The notes under the pieces: generated by a model | Database searches by the model: none | Told to the model about the DNA's origin: nothing | The model's input: the letters and a program-made list of their open reading frames with translations, nothing else | Position numbers and translations under genes: made by a program | Part shown: one piece after another, positions 25,657-34,200 of the stretch | Layout: each line of letters begins with the position of its first letter | Position numbering within the stretch: the stretch's first letter is position 1 | Assembly: GCA_937923745.1 (NCBI GenBank) | Contig: CALDUO010000175.1 | Coordinates: forward strand, 1 to 56,477 | Direction: 5' to 3' | Source: an uncultured Granulosicoccaceae bacterium | GTDB lineage: Bacteria > Pseudomonadota > Gammaproteobacteria > Granulosicoccales > Granulosicoccaceae | DNA: 56,477 nucleotides

Positions 25657-25672
25657 ATGCAAACGTTTTCAT
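25657..25672. promoter_or_regulatory. LacI/PurR-type operator between tctA and the regulator gene
   Basis: ATGCAAACGTTTTCAT has the perfect 8-bp centre AAACGTTT (25661-25668), whose central CG and flanking G/C positions match the consensus of LacI-GalR family operators such as the PurR box. It lies 19 bp before the regulator ATG. A second, partial site ATGAAAACGA (25618-25627) is about 40 bp away, near tctA. The pair could allow autoregulation and repression of tctA. Confidence 0.65.
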
Positions 25673-25691
25673 TCTGGCGTAATCTGAAGCG

Positions 25692-26804
25692 ATGCAACGC
25701 CATAGATCCAGAAAAGGGACACCCGGAATCGTTGAGGTCGCGGCGCGCGCTGGTGTGTCGCCAGCGACAGTGTCGCGTTTTTACAATGACCCCGAGATTG
25801 TGCGTGTTGAGACCCGGCAGCGCATTATGGAGGCGGCGGCGCACTTGGGGTATATTCGCGACCGTTTGGCCGGAGGTCTGCACAATCGGGCCAGTGGCAC
25901 GATGGGGCTGGTAGTCCCGACGATCAGCAACACCATTTTCTCGCAACTCATTGAGGCGTTCTCGTCACGGTTACAATTGCACGATCGCACGATGCTGATT
26001 GCCAGCAACAATTACAATGAAGCGCTTGAAGTCTCCATCATTCAGTCGTTGCTGGAACGCAGAATCGATGGTGTCGCACTCATTGGACACGAGCATGCAC
26101 CGGAAGCTCTCGACATGTTATCGGTGAGGGATGTGCCGGTGGTGACCCTGTGGAGTTATCGGGAGGCGTCGGCGTTACCCTGTGTCGGTGCTGACCATGC
26201 GGCGGCGGCAAATAAAGTCACTACCCATTTGCTGGAGCAGGGGCATCGGGACATCACCTTTATATTCCCCGACCTGACCCTGAACGATCGTGCCAGCGAC
26301 AGGCTTCGGGGTGCCCGTGCAGCCATGTCACGTTATGGCCTCAGTATTCCGGACAACCGACTGATTCGATGTCCGTATGACGTCACCCGCGCGAAAGCGG
26401 TTGCCGAATCGCTGTTTTTGTCGCCGTCGTTTTCTACCCGGGTGCCCACTGCTGTGGTTTGTGGCAATGACGTTATTGCGCACGGTGTTATGTATGCCGC
26501 GCACCGGCATAAGCTGCGTATTCCAGACGATATTTCTGTGGTGGGTATCGGTGACTTCCCGGGTTCTGCTGATATCGAGCCGGGCCTGACCACAGTGAGG
26601 CTTCCTGCACGTCGGATTGGTGAGGCTGCGGCTGATATGTTAATTGCCATGAGTCAGGCTGACACGGAGCATGTACCGGTCAGCCTGTGCCTTGAGACTG
26701 CGCTGGTGAATCGGCAATCGACTCGCGCTCACTCGATGCCGGGCGCACCCAAGTCGGCCAACACTGCTTCGGCCGAGTCCGCATTGTTAAAATCGACCAC
26801 CTAA
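25692..26804 (+). CDS. LacI-family transcriptional regulator of the tct/CoA-ligase operon
   Basis: 370 residues. The N-terminal helix-turn-helix is GIVEVAARAGVSPATVSRFYNDPEIVRVETRQRIMEAAAHLGY (about residues 12-54), including the hinge-proximal segment. The core is a periplasmic-binding-protein fold: GTMGLVVPTISNTIFSQLIEAF, VALIGHEHAPEALDMLSVRDVPVVTLWSY, GADHAAAANKVTTHLLEQGH and CGNDVIAHGVMYAAHRHKLRIPDDISVVGIGD. The extended Ser/Ala-rich tail after about 340 is unusual. It is divergent from tctA and an AAACGTTT palindrome lies just upstream, so it probably represses itself and the minus-strand operon until a pathway intermediate binds. The long-start sequence MQRHRSRKG has no clear ribosome-binding site. 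Confidence 0.9.
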   Translation: MQRHRSRKGTPGIVEVAARAGVSPATVSRFYNDPEIVRVETRQRIMEAAAHLGYIRDRLAGGLHNRASGTMGLVVPTISNTIFSQLIEAFSSRLQLHDRTMLIASNNYNEALEVSIIQSLLERRIDGVALIGHEHAPEALDMLSVRDVPVVTLWSYREASALPCVGADHAAAANKVTTHLLEQGHRDITFIFPDLTLNDRASDRLRGARAAMSRYGLSIPDNRLIRCPYDVTRAKAVAESLFLSPSFSTRVPTAVVCGNDVIAHGVMYAAHRHKLRIPDDISVVGIGDFPGSADIEPGLTTVRLPARRIGEAAADMLIAMSQADTEHVPVSLCLETALVNRQSTRAHSMPGAPKSANTASAESALLKSTT

Positions 26805-26889
26805 AAACCAAAGGTTAACGGTCAGATGAACTGCTCTGCACCCTTCTTGGTGCACTGATCGGTAAATCAGCCGGATAATAAAATGGGCA

Positions 26890-27032
26890 GATAAATTGGC
26901 CAGTTAAATTATCCAGATAAATTGTGCAGATAAAATGGCCAGATAAATTAGCCAGATAAATTGGCCAGATAAATTGGCCAGATAAATTGTGCTGATAAAT
27001 TGGCCAGATAAAATAGCCAGATAAAATAGCCA
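26890..27032. repeat. 13-bp tandem array, eleven exactly phased units
   Basis: Eleven consecutive 13-bp units fill 143 bp without slippage, starting at 26890, 26903, 26916, 26929, 26942, 26955, 26968, 26981, 26994, 27007 and 27020. The consensus is GATAAATTGGCCA; four units match it exactly, others differ at one to three positions (for example GTTAAATTATCCA, GATAAATTGTGCA, GATAAAATAGCCA). A looser partial unit precedes the array (to 26889) and GATAAA follows it. It ends 79 bp before the aldo/keto reductase start, in the 307-bp gap after the LacI-type gene. There are no spacers, so it is not a CRISPR. Confidence 0.95.
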
Positions 27033-27111
27033 GATAAACACATCGACTACCGTCAAAACATGCGTATAGTCACCTTTTTCTTTTCGCTTTTACGACCACT
27101 GGAGCGCTGTC

Positions 27112-28134
27112 ATGACCGTAGATGCAACCGACGCCAACTCTCTTCAATCCTGTGTCCCTGACGGCGGCAGGCTACCAAGGCATGCCGTCGGTCGCAGCAG
27201 TGTCAGTATTCCTGCTATTTGTTTCGGCACCAGTGGACTGGGCAGCATGCCGGATACCTACGGATACGATGTCAGTGAGCAGGTGGCCTATGACACGATA
27301 CAAGCCATCATCGAGGGTCCGTCGGGCTTTTTGGATACCAGTCGTAATTACGGATTTGGACGCAGTGAAGAACGTATCGGTCATGTCATTCGTGCTTTGG
27401 GCGGCTTACCCGATGACGTTGTCCTCTCAACCAAGCTTGACCGCGATGACAGTACCAATCGTTTTGATGCGGCCCAGGCGCGCCGCTCTATCGAGCAAAG
27501 TCTTGAGACACTCGGCGTTGACCGCGTTGATATTTTGCATTTGCACGACCCGGAACACGCACGGTCGGTTGACGAGATAACCGCGACCGGTGGTGCGCTG
27601 GATGAGCTGTTTAAAATGAAAGAAGAAGGGCTATGTCAGGCAGTCGGTTTGGCCGCAGGACGGGTGGATATCATGACACCGATACTGGCCGAGCGTGACT
27701 TTGACGTGCTCATCACCCATAACCGCTGCACAGTGGTCAACGCCAATGCCGAACCCATGCTGGCCTTGGCGGCCAAAAAAGGCATGAGTGTGATGAATGC
27801 TGCGCCCTATGCCGGTGGAGCCTTGGCAAAAGGCACCGACAGTTTTAAACGTTATGTGTATCAGGACGCAACGCCCGACATGCTCAAACCCATCCAAACT
27901 ATCGAAGCGTTATGCCAACGTCACCACGTGCCGCCGGGTGCTGTGGCGTTACAGTTTTCAATGCGGCACCCGCAGGTTACCTCTACTATTTGCGGTGTCA
28001 GTAAACCCGAACGCATCGCACAGACCCTGGCGTGGGCAACGCATGAGATACCCGCCGCTTTGTGGGAAGAGCTGAGCCAGCTTGAGCGCTCGACAGTAGA
28101 CCCCGAGTCTACGCGTCAATACTCCCTTGGTTAA
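27112..28134 (+). CDS. Aldo/keto reductase (D-threo-aldose dehydrogenase-like)
   Basis: 340 residues forming a TIM-barrel aldo/keto reductase. The catalytic tetrad is visible as Asp75 and Tyr80 (FLDTSRNYG), Lys108 (VLSTKLD) and His145 (LHLHDPEH). The last, HLHDPEH, and the FGTSGLGSMP start are typical of the group of D-threo-aldose 1-dehydrogenase, L-fucose dehydrogenase and pyridoxal dehydrogenase. It should oxidise a sugar or reduce an aldehyde with NAD(P)H in the cytoplasm. GGAG lies 9 bp before ATG 27112. It follows directly after the 13-bp tandem array, which therefore sits in its leader or promoter. No linked sugar transporter; the DMT permease follows 87 bp later. Confidence 0.88.
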   Translation: MTVDATDANSLQSCVPDGGRLPRHAVGRSSVSIPAICFGTSGLGSMPDTYGYDVSEQVAYDTIQAIIEGPSGFLDTSRNYGFGRSEERIGHVIRALGGLPDDVVLSTKLDRDDSTNRFDAAQARRSIEQSLETLGVDRVDILHLHDPEHARSVDEITATGGALDELFKMKEEGLCQAVGLAAGRVDIMTPILAERDFDVLITHNRCTVVNANAEPMLALAAKKGMSVMNAAPYAGGALAKGTDSFKRYVYQDATPDMLKPIQTIEALCQRHHVPPGAVALQFSMRHPQVTSTICGVSKPERIAQTLAWATHEIPAALWEELSQLERSTVDPESTRQYSLG

Positions 28135-28221
28135 TGCTGATCGGCCAGCGAAGTCTGCCATAGGCATGCTCGTCCAAGCGTTATATCAGCCAACAGGAAC
28201 AGACAGAGCCAAGCCTTATTT

Positions 28222-29106
28222 GTGACATTCGCACATCTTGCATTACTGATCTTCATCAACGCCTGTTGGGGCTTTAATTTTATCGCCGGAAAAATAGGCA
28301 CTGGGCTCTTCGGACCGTTGCTGTTCAGTGGCTTGCGGTTTCTGGTCGTGTTGCTGTTGTTGCTGCCGTTTATCCGACCCGTGCGTGGACAGATGACGCA
28401 GATTCTCAAAATTGGTGTCGTGATGGGTGTGTGTCATTACGCGATAATGTTTTATGCCATGTCCATTGCTGACAACATTTCGGCAATTGCGATTGCCGCA
28501 CAGCTGGCGGTACCCATATCAACCCTGATGGCGGTGGTGTTTCTTCACGAAAAAGTGGGGGTTACCCGTTCTATTGCAATTGCGCTGTCATTTGCAGGTG
28601 TTGTACTGATTGGTTTTGAACCGATCAGTGGCGATCATCTGTTGTCAGTGGCGATGGCAACTTTAGGTTCTGTCGCAATCGCTGCGGCGTCTATTTGGAT
28701 GAGACAACTTCAGTCTGTAGGTGTGTTTAATCTTCAGGCGTGGATTGCGCTAATAGCCGCGCCGTCCCTGTTGGTGTTATCGGTGGGTGTTGAGGCACCT
28801 GATCTTGCGTTGCTGGCAGGTATGCGTTGGCAGGATTACTGGTCGCCAGTCTACTCGGCCATTGGGGCTACGATCATAGGCCATGGCTCGTTTTATTATT
28901 TGCTACAGCGTTATCCGGTCAATCAGGTATCGCCGTTTATTACGTTATCAACGCTCTTTGCTATTTTATTTGGTGTGACACTAATGGATGATGTGCTGAC
29001 ACCGCGCATCATTGCAGGTGGCGTGTTAACGCTGATAGGGGTGACGATTATTGCCAAGCGAAACGCAAAAAAAGATACACCAACCAGTCAACGGGTGCCG
29101 CGTTAA
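28222..29106 (+). CDS. EamA-type DMT superfamily permease
   Basis: 294 residues with ten hydrophobic segments in two EamA repeats. The first repeat starts LALLIFINACWGFNFIAGKIGTGLFGPLLFSGLRFL and the second near GSVAIAAASIWMRQLQSV, with the typical ending ISPFITLSTLFAILFGVTLMDDVLTPRIIAGGVLTLIGVTIIA (here VSPFITL). These carriers export or import small metabolites such as amino acids; the substrate is not predictable. A GTG start at 28222 is used, because no ATG precedes the first helix. It may be co-transcribed with the aldo/keto reductase and is convergent with the aldolase gene. Confidence 0.85.
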   Translation: MTFAHLALLIFINACWGFNFIAGKIGTGLFGPLLFSGLRFLVVLLLLLPFIRPVRGQMTQILKIGVVMGVCHYAIMFYAMSIADNISAIAIAAQLAVPISTLMAVVFLHEKVGVTRSIAIALSFAGVVLIGFEPISGDHLLSVAMATLGSVAIAAASIWMRQLQSVGVFNLQAWIALIAAPSLLVLSVGVEAPDLALLAGMRWQDYWSPVYSAIGATIIGHGSFYYLLQRYPVNQVSPFITLSTLFAILFGVTLMDDVLTPRIIAGGVLTLIGVTIIAKRNAKKDTPTSQRVPR

Positions 29107-29122
29107 CGCGCCGGAGTTGTTA

Positions 29123-29137
29123 GGCGGTAATACCGCC
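29123..29137. terminator. Short hairpin between convergent genes
   Basis: GGCGGTAATACCGCC is a perfect 6-bp stem with a 3-base loop, in the 82 bp between the convergent DMT permease and aldolase genes. There is no T-tract on either side, so bidirectional termination is only possible, not shown. Confidence 0.35.
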
Positions 29138-29188
29138 GCTATCAGCGATTCTATCAACGGCTATCGATGGCTACCAACGGCGTTGGGG

Positions 29189-29998
29189 TCAGTACGCGCT
29201 GGCAACGCCACCATCATCGTCTTCACCAAGCAACTGTCGTATATCGCTGACGCTCTTGGCGGCAGCGGCAGATAACATACGTACATCGTTGAGTAACGTC
29301 ACCAGAGAAAACCCCCAGTCTACTGCGCGTTTAGCGTATTCAGGGCTACCGCAATGCATGCAGGCCCTGATGCCAGCTGAGTTCGCAGCTGCCAGAATGT
29401 CCAGAATGACCGCTTCCATCTCGGGTTCCGTCCGATCAAACCCCGGTGGCAGTCGACCATTGGTCACGCCAAGTGTCAAATCGGCAGGTCCAATATAGAG
29501 CCCGTCAAGGCCAGGTGTCGAGGCAATGCTTTCAAGGTTACTGACCGCTTCTGCTGTTTCGATCATAGCCAGAGCAATCACCTCTTTGTTGGCGTGCGAG
29601 TAGTAGTCGCTGCCATGCGAGAACACAGCTCGGGCAGGGCCAAAGCTTCGTGTGCCCTCGGGCGGATACCGCAGGTACGACACGAACGCCTCGGCTTGTT
29701 CCCGGTTATTGATCATTGGACATATTATCGCTGCAGCACCGGCATCCAGTGATTTCATAATGGCAGCCGGGTCGAGCCATGGAACTCGCACGATAGCGTC
29801 GACGTTACGCCCCTGAATCGCCTGCATCATGGCAATGCTGTCGGCGTAGTCAATCAGGCCATGTTGGGTGTCGATCGTGACACTGTCATAACCCTGGGCC
29901 GCCACAATCTCGGCACTGAATGAATTGGCGATGGACAACCAGCCATTCACGACGGGTTTGTTTTGTGCCCACAGTGTTCTGATTTGACTGGGTTTCAT
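29189..29998 (-). CDS. HpcH/HpaI family aldolase
   Basis: 269 residues of the class II pyruvate aldolase family, which cleaves 4-hydroxy-2-oxo acids into pyruvate and an aldehyde using a divalent metal. Visible features are GWLSIANSFSAEIVAAQGYDSVTIDTQHGLIDYADS (with the catalytic His of TQHGL), the RVPWLDPAAIMKSLDAGAAAIICPMINN region, the metal Glu in AMIETAEAV and the metal Asp near GLYIGPADLTLGV. AGGAA lies 7-8 bp before ATG 29998. It lies downstream of the NRPS-PKS operon on the same strand but with about 400 bp of non-coding DNA between, so membership in that cluster is not supported. The C-terminal tail GEDDDGGVASAY is acidic. Confidence 0.9.
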   Translation of the reverse strand: MKPSQIRTLWAQNKPVVNGWLSIANSFSAEIVAAQGYDSVTIDTQHGLIDYADSIAMMQAIQGRNVDAIVRVPWLDPAAIMKSLDAGAAAIICPMINNREQAEAFVSYLRYPPEGTRSFGPARAVFSHGSDYYSHANKEVIALAMIETAEAVSNLESIASTPGLDGLYIGPADLTLGVTNGRLPPGFDRTEPEMEAVILDILAAANSAGIRACMHCGSPEYAKRAVDWGFSLVTLLNDVRMLSAAAAKSVSDIRQLLGEDDDGGVASAY

Positions 29999-30396
29999 AC
30001 AAGGTTCCTGTCTATTGGTGACTCGACTTACGATGGCCGGAATGTGTCGAACGCGGCAGCCCGATTAACAGTAGAAGCTGACAAGCAATTGCCGATATCG
30101 ATACAGTATAGTGGATGCGGGGTCAGACGATAACACGCAAATACGACAACGTTTCGCTCGGTGCCGAGTCGGGCGCCCGGTTAAAATGTCAGCGTGTGGT
30201 GGCAGGCTTTTGCGCTTTCGTTAATGCCCTGTGTAAAGCCGGAACCTGTAGCTGGGCCAAAACCGGGCCGTGGTAAAGTCAAGTGATTGGGCCAGTCACC
30301 AAGCCAGATACATGGCCAGCCACCAGACCAGAAACCAGACCGGTCACCGCGTGGTTGTTGACGTCGGTGCTTTAGGGGGTGTTCACCCGTTTGCGA
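29999..30396. other. 398-bp intergenic region between the aldolase and NRPS-PKS operon
   Basis: No supported gene. It holds the tandem array at 30291-30348 (separate entry) and a small inverted repeat GGGTGTTCACCC at 30377-30388 just after the NRPS-PKS operon end, which is too short and lacks a T-run to be called a terminator. Confidence 0.5.
30291..30348. repeat. Degenerate 11-12-bp tandem array, five units
   Basis: Units begin at 30291, 30303, 30315, 30326 and 30338: GCCAGTCACCAA, GCCAGATACATG, GCCAGCCACCA, GACCAGAAACCA and GACCGGTCACC. The GCCAG/GACCAG start is shared. The array is about 290 bp upstream of the aldolase start and downstream of the NRPS-PKS operon. Confidence 0.65.
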
Positions 30397-31278
30397 TTAA
30401 GCTGATTTGAGTAAATCATCTGCATCCTGAACGGGTGCTGCGTTGTCGCCAGAGACCAAAGACTCAAAGTTGCTGTCAGCCCATTGGGCAATCAGGCGAC
30501 AGAGCTTGTTGCGATCTTTTGCTAACGTGCACAGGTGATCGGAGTCAGGCAGATACGACATATCCATATTCGCTGATTGTGACGCTTGGGGAAACATGAC
30601 CGGTAGCTGCTTGTGCGAATTGATGAATTCGCTGGCACCACCGGTGTAAATGAATTTAAGTTTCACGTCCCGTCGTACCAATTCTGTCAGTTGTTGGTCC
30701 ATGGTGTTTTGGTCCATCTGACTGCGAAACTCGACATCACTGTAGTCGTCTTCGTCTTTTCCATGTAAATGCCGTTCGATTAAATGCCGCCACTTTTGGG
30801 TACTGAAAAGACGCGGCAGGTAATGGAACAGAAAGTGTCGTGGATAAAAGCCGACCGATCTAAACCCTTTGGCATCCAGGAAGACGCAGCCAGTGACGCG
30901 TTTGTCTGCTGCGGCTATTTTAAGAGCATCATCGGCGCCTGAGCACAGACCACACACGATAAATTCACCGATACCGTACTCGCTTGTCAGATAGTCCATC
31001 GCCTCACCGATTTCCGAGACAGATCGCTCAACCAGTGAGTAGGTGGGCAGGGCAGGTTGGCTGTCGCCGACATCCCCAAGATCAAATCGCAGTGCGGTAA
31101 ATCCAAGCGTGTTGAGTTGTCGCGCTGCCTGCACGTAGAGCCTGTGTGGGCCAACATGATGCAGTAAGCCTGCGGTCAGGAACAACACGGCCGGTGCTCC
31201 GATGCGTGGTCGCTCTGGTTGACTGACAATGCCAAACAAACGTTCTTCAGGGCCAAACTGGCAGGCTATTTCATGCAT
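30397..31278 (-). CDS. Alpha/beta hydrolase with Cys nucleophile elbow, last gene of the NRPS-PKS operon
   Basis: 293 residues with an alpha/beta-hydrolase fold. The elbow is VCGLCSGADDAL: in the GxSxG frame the nucleophile position is Cys112 (G110, C112, G114), with Ser113 next to it. A later SDHLCTL supplies a His. The start PERPRIGAPAVLFLTAGLLHHVGPHRLYVQAARQLNTLGFTALRFDLGDVGDS resembles the group of hydrolases associated with exopolysaccharide/exosortase loci (hydrolase 1 type). Its ATG overlaps the end of the large C-A-PCP-hydrolase gene by 8 bp, so it belongs to the biosynthetic operon. It may release, edit or transfer the assembled product as a type II thioesterase or acyltransferase; direct proof is lacking. 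Confidence 0.75.
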   Translation of the reverse strand: MHEIACQFGPEERLFGIVSQPERPRIGAPAVLFLTAGLLHHVGPHRLYVQAARQLNTLGFTALRFDLGDVGDSQPALPTYSLVERSVSEIGEAMDYLTSEYGIGEFIVCGLCSGADDALKIAAADKRVTGCVFLDAKGFRSVGFYPRHFLFHYLPRLFSTQKWRHLIERHLHGKDEDDYSDVEFRSQMDQNTMDQQLTELVRRDVKLKFIYTGGASEFINSHKQLPVMFPQASQSANMDMSYLPDSDHLCTLAKDRNKLCRLIAQWADSNFESLVSGDNAAPVQDADDLLKSA

Positions 31279-34200
31279 TACGATAATTCACCGTCAGTAG
31301 TTCCACGACTTTCTGCTGCGTCGTATGTGGCAGAATGGCGTTGTCAATCTGCTCGGCGTTGTGCCAATGACATTCGTCACCGGTGTAGTGTTGGGTAAAC
31401 CCGGGTTCGGTGATTTTTCCGTGGTGTTTATCGTCGTTGGCAGACAAACTGTTTTTGGTCCATACACAATGCAAGTGCCGGGCATTGGCAACAATTCTTT
31501 TTTGCAGGTGAATGTCCCGCGCTTGTGATTGCCAAACATCGTTGTAGTGAAAACCCAGCATCTCCCGTGACGGTTCCTGTTTTGATCGTCGTCGGGCGCG
31601 GCGAAACCGGTCAAGGTCAGCCAGCATATCGTTGTGCATGGTAGCCAGCGTTTGCAGGTGCTCTTCGCCTGAAATTACCGGGTCCCATAAAACCAGCCGA
31701 TCAAATTCATGTGACACCTGCGATAACAACGTACCGCCAAACCGGATGCCTGCAGCAGATATCCGTGTGCAACCGCTCACCATTCGCAGGTGTGCGATGG
31801 CAGTTTTGATTTCTTTGGTCCATGCCGCAATTGTTGCGTCGCTGTCCACACCACTGGAGTCGCCGGTACCACTGTAGTCAAACCGCAGCACATAAAAACC
31901 GCGGTCGGTCAGACGGGTGGCCAGCTGACGCATGGCGCGATGGCTGCGCATGTACTCATGACCAACGGCATGACACAGCACCACGGCATGTGTTGCCTGT
32001 GGTTGCGTGGGACAATGAACATAAGTGAACAGTGATTGATCACCAACGCGAATAAACCGTGAGTCAACTCGGTTAGCCGGTGTGCTCTGAACAGATTCCT
32101 CGGCAAGCAGCACCGAAGGCCTGTCGTCAGGATTGATCGTCAGTGCAATTTGTTCCAATGATTCGCTGAGCAGCAGTCGAAGTGGCAGCGTGACACTGTA
32201 TCGTTCACGCACTGCACGTATAAAAGACACAGCCAATAGCGAGTGACCGCCGAGGTCAAAGAAATTGGTATTGCGCGCCGGTGTGTCGATGCCCATAAGC
32301 TCTGACCACAGTGTCGCGACTGCCTGTTCGGTGTCGGTCTCCGGCGGATGGGTCAGCGCGACCGTATCTTGTCGGTCAATAGCCGAGGGTGTTGCCGGTA
32401 ACGCTTTACGGTCGACTTTGCCGTTGGGCGTCTCCGGAATAGACTCGAGTCGCTCAAAGTGTTGTGGCAGCATATAGTCTGGCACGTGCAGTTTCATATG
32501 CTGTTTGAGGTCGGCAAGACCAATCGATCGTCCGTGCCGGGTGGTGTACCATGCGACCAGTCGTTTGTCGGTGGGCGTTATGGTCGAGAGCACCACCACG
32601 GCCTGGATAATATCGGGGTGGCGCGCCAACACCGTTTCAATTTCAGCGGTTTCTATACGATAACCGCGTAGTTTAATCTGGGTGTCTATACGGGTGCAGT
32701 ACTCCAGTGTGCCGTCAGCATGCAGGCGACAAAGATCACCGGTGCGGTAGAGTCGTTGGCCTTCTATTTCAACAAACCGCTCATCGGTGAGCTCTGGTTG
32801 ATGCAAATAACCCGGACTCAATCCAGACCCACCAATACACAGCTCACCGGTTGCACCTATTGCAACAGGTTGATTTTGTTTGTTCAACAGATGCACGGTG
32901 GTGTTGTCGATAGGTGTACCTATTCTGACCGGTGCTGCGCTGTCAGTGATTTGTTGGCAGGTTGACCAAATGGTGGTCTCGGTCGGGCCATACATGTTCC
33001 ATAGTTCAGCGGTGCGCGTGGTTAACGGCGCGACAAGGTCACCCGGCAGGTTTTCGCCGCCGGTCAGTGCTTTTAAATTCGATTTTCCTTGCCACCCGGA
33101 TTCCACCAACAGACGCCACACGCCAGGCGTTGCCTGCATGATGGTGATGTTTTCAGAGGTCAGTGTGTCGGCAAGTGCTGCGCCATCGAGCAGCGTATCC
33201 CGACTGCAGATGACAACCGAGGCACCCAGCGTCAGTGGTAACAGTAACTCCAGAATAGCAATATCAAACGACAGCGTGGTGACAGCAAGCAGTCGATCAT
33301 CTGCTGTGATACCGGGGCGATGCTGCATCGCATGCAGAAAATTCTGCAAATTGTGATTCGAGATTTGCACCCCTTTGGGGTTGCCGGTAGAACCAGATGT
33401 GTAGATGACGTAACAGATCTGATTGGGATCATAACGTTTAACCGGGTTACGGGTCCGTTGCGTCGCGATTTTGGCCGTTTGTTGGTCCAGAAACAGAATG
33501 CTGGTTCGTTTGTCGGGCACATCGACGTCAACATTTGACTGGGTGATAAGCAGTCGGACACCTGCATGCCCCATCATGTAATGCAAACGTTGTTGTGGCA
33601 GGCCCGGATCAAGTGGCAACCATGTGGCGCCGGCTTTTTGTACAGCGATGACCGTCGTTAACATAGCCATGCCGCGTGGCAAGCAGATGCCAACAATATC
33701 ACCCGGCGACAACCCTTTGGTCAGCAGATAGTTAGCCAGCTGATTCGCCTGCTCGTTCAGTTTTTTGTAGGTCAGTGACTTGTTACCGAACGTGACTGCT
33801 TTTTTGTCACCCTGGTCAAACGCGGTTTTTTCAAAGAGGTTTACAAACCCGTCGGAGGCAGCATGATGTCGTTTGGTGTCATTTACCTGTTGCAGTAACC
33901 GCTGGTCGAGCGGCGAGAACAACGAGACCGACTTCAACGAAAGGTCAGGCTGCTTACAGGCTTGTGCCACGACATTCAGGAACTGGGCAACCCTGTGTTT
34001 CATCGTCTCGTTGCCAAACAGATCCGAGTTAAACGAGCATTCGAGTGTTAACGAATTGTCGGTACACGCGAAATTAAAAAACCATTCGAAATTTTCAAAT
34101 TCGCGCGGTAGTGACTGATAACTGCCGTAGTAATCGCCCAGCTCAATTCGGGGTGTCTCACGGTCCATATTAAACGTATTGGAAACCAGCGGGATTCTGG

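Noticed and set aside
26890..27032. Possible CRISPR array
   Set aside because: Units are 13 bp and directly adjacent with no spacers, and no cas gene is present.
30377..30388. GGGTGTTCACCC as terminator of the NRPS-PKS operon
   Set aside because: The stem is 5 bp with a 2-base loop and no T-run, too weak to form a terminator.
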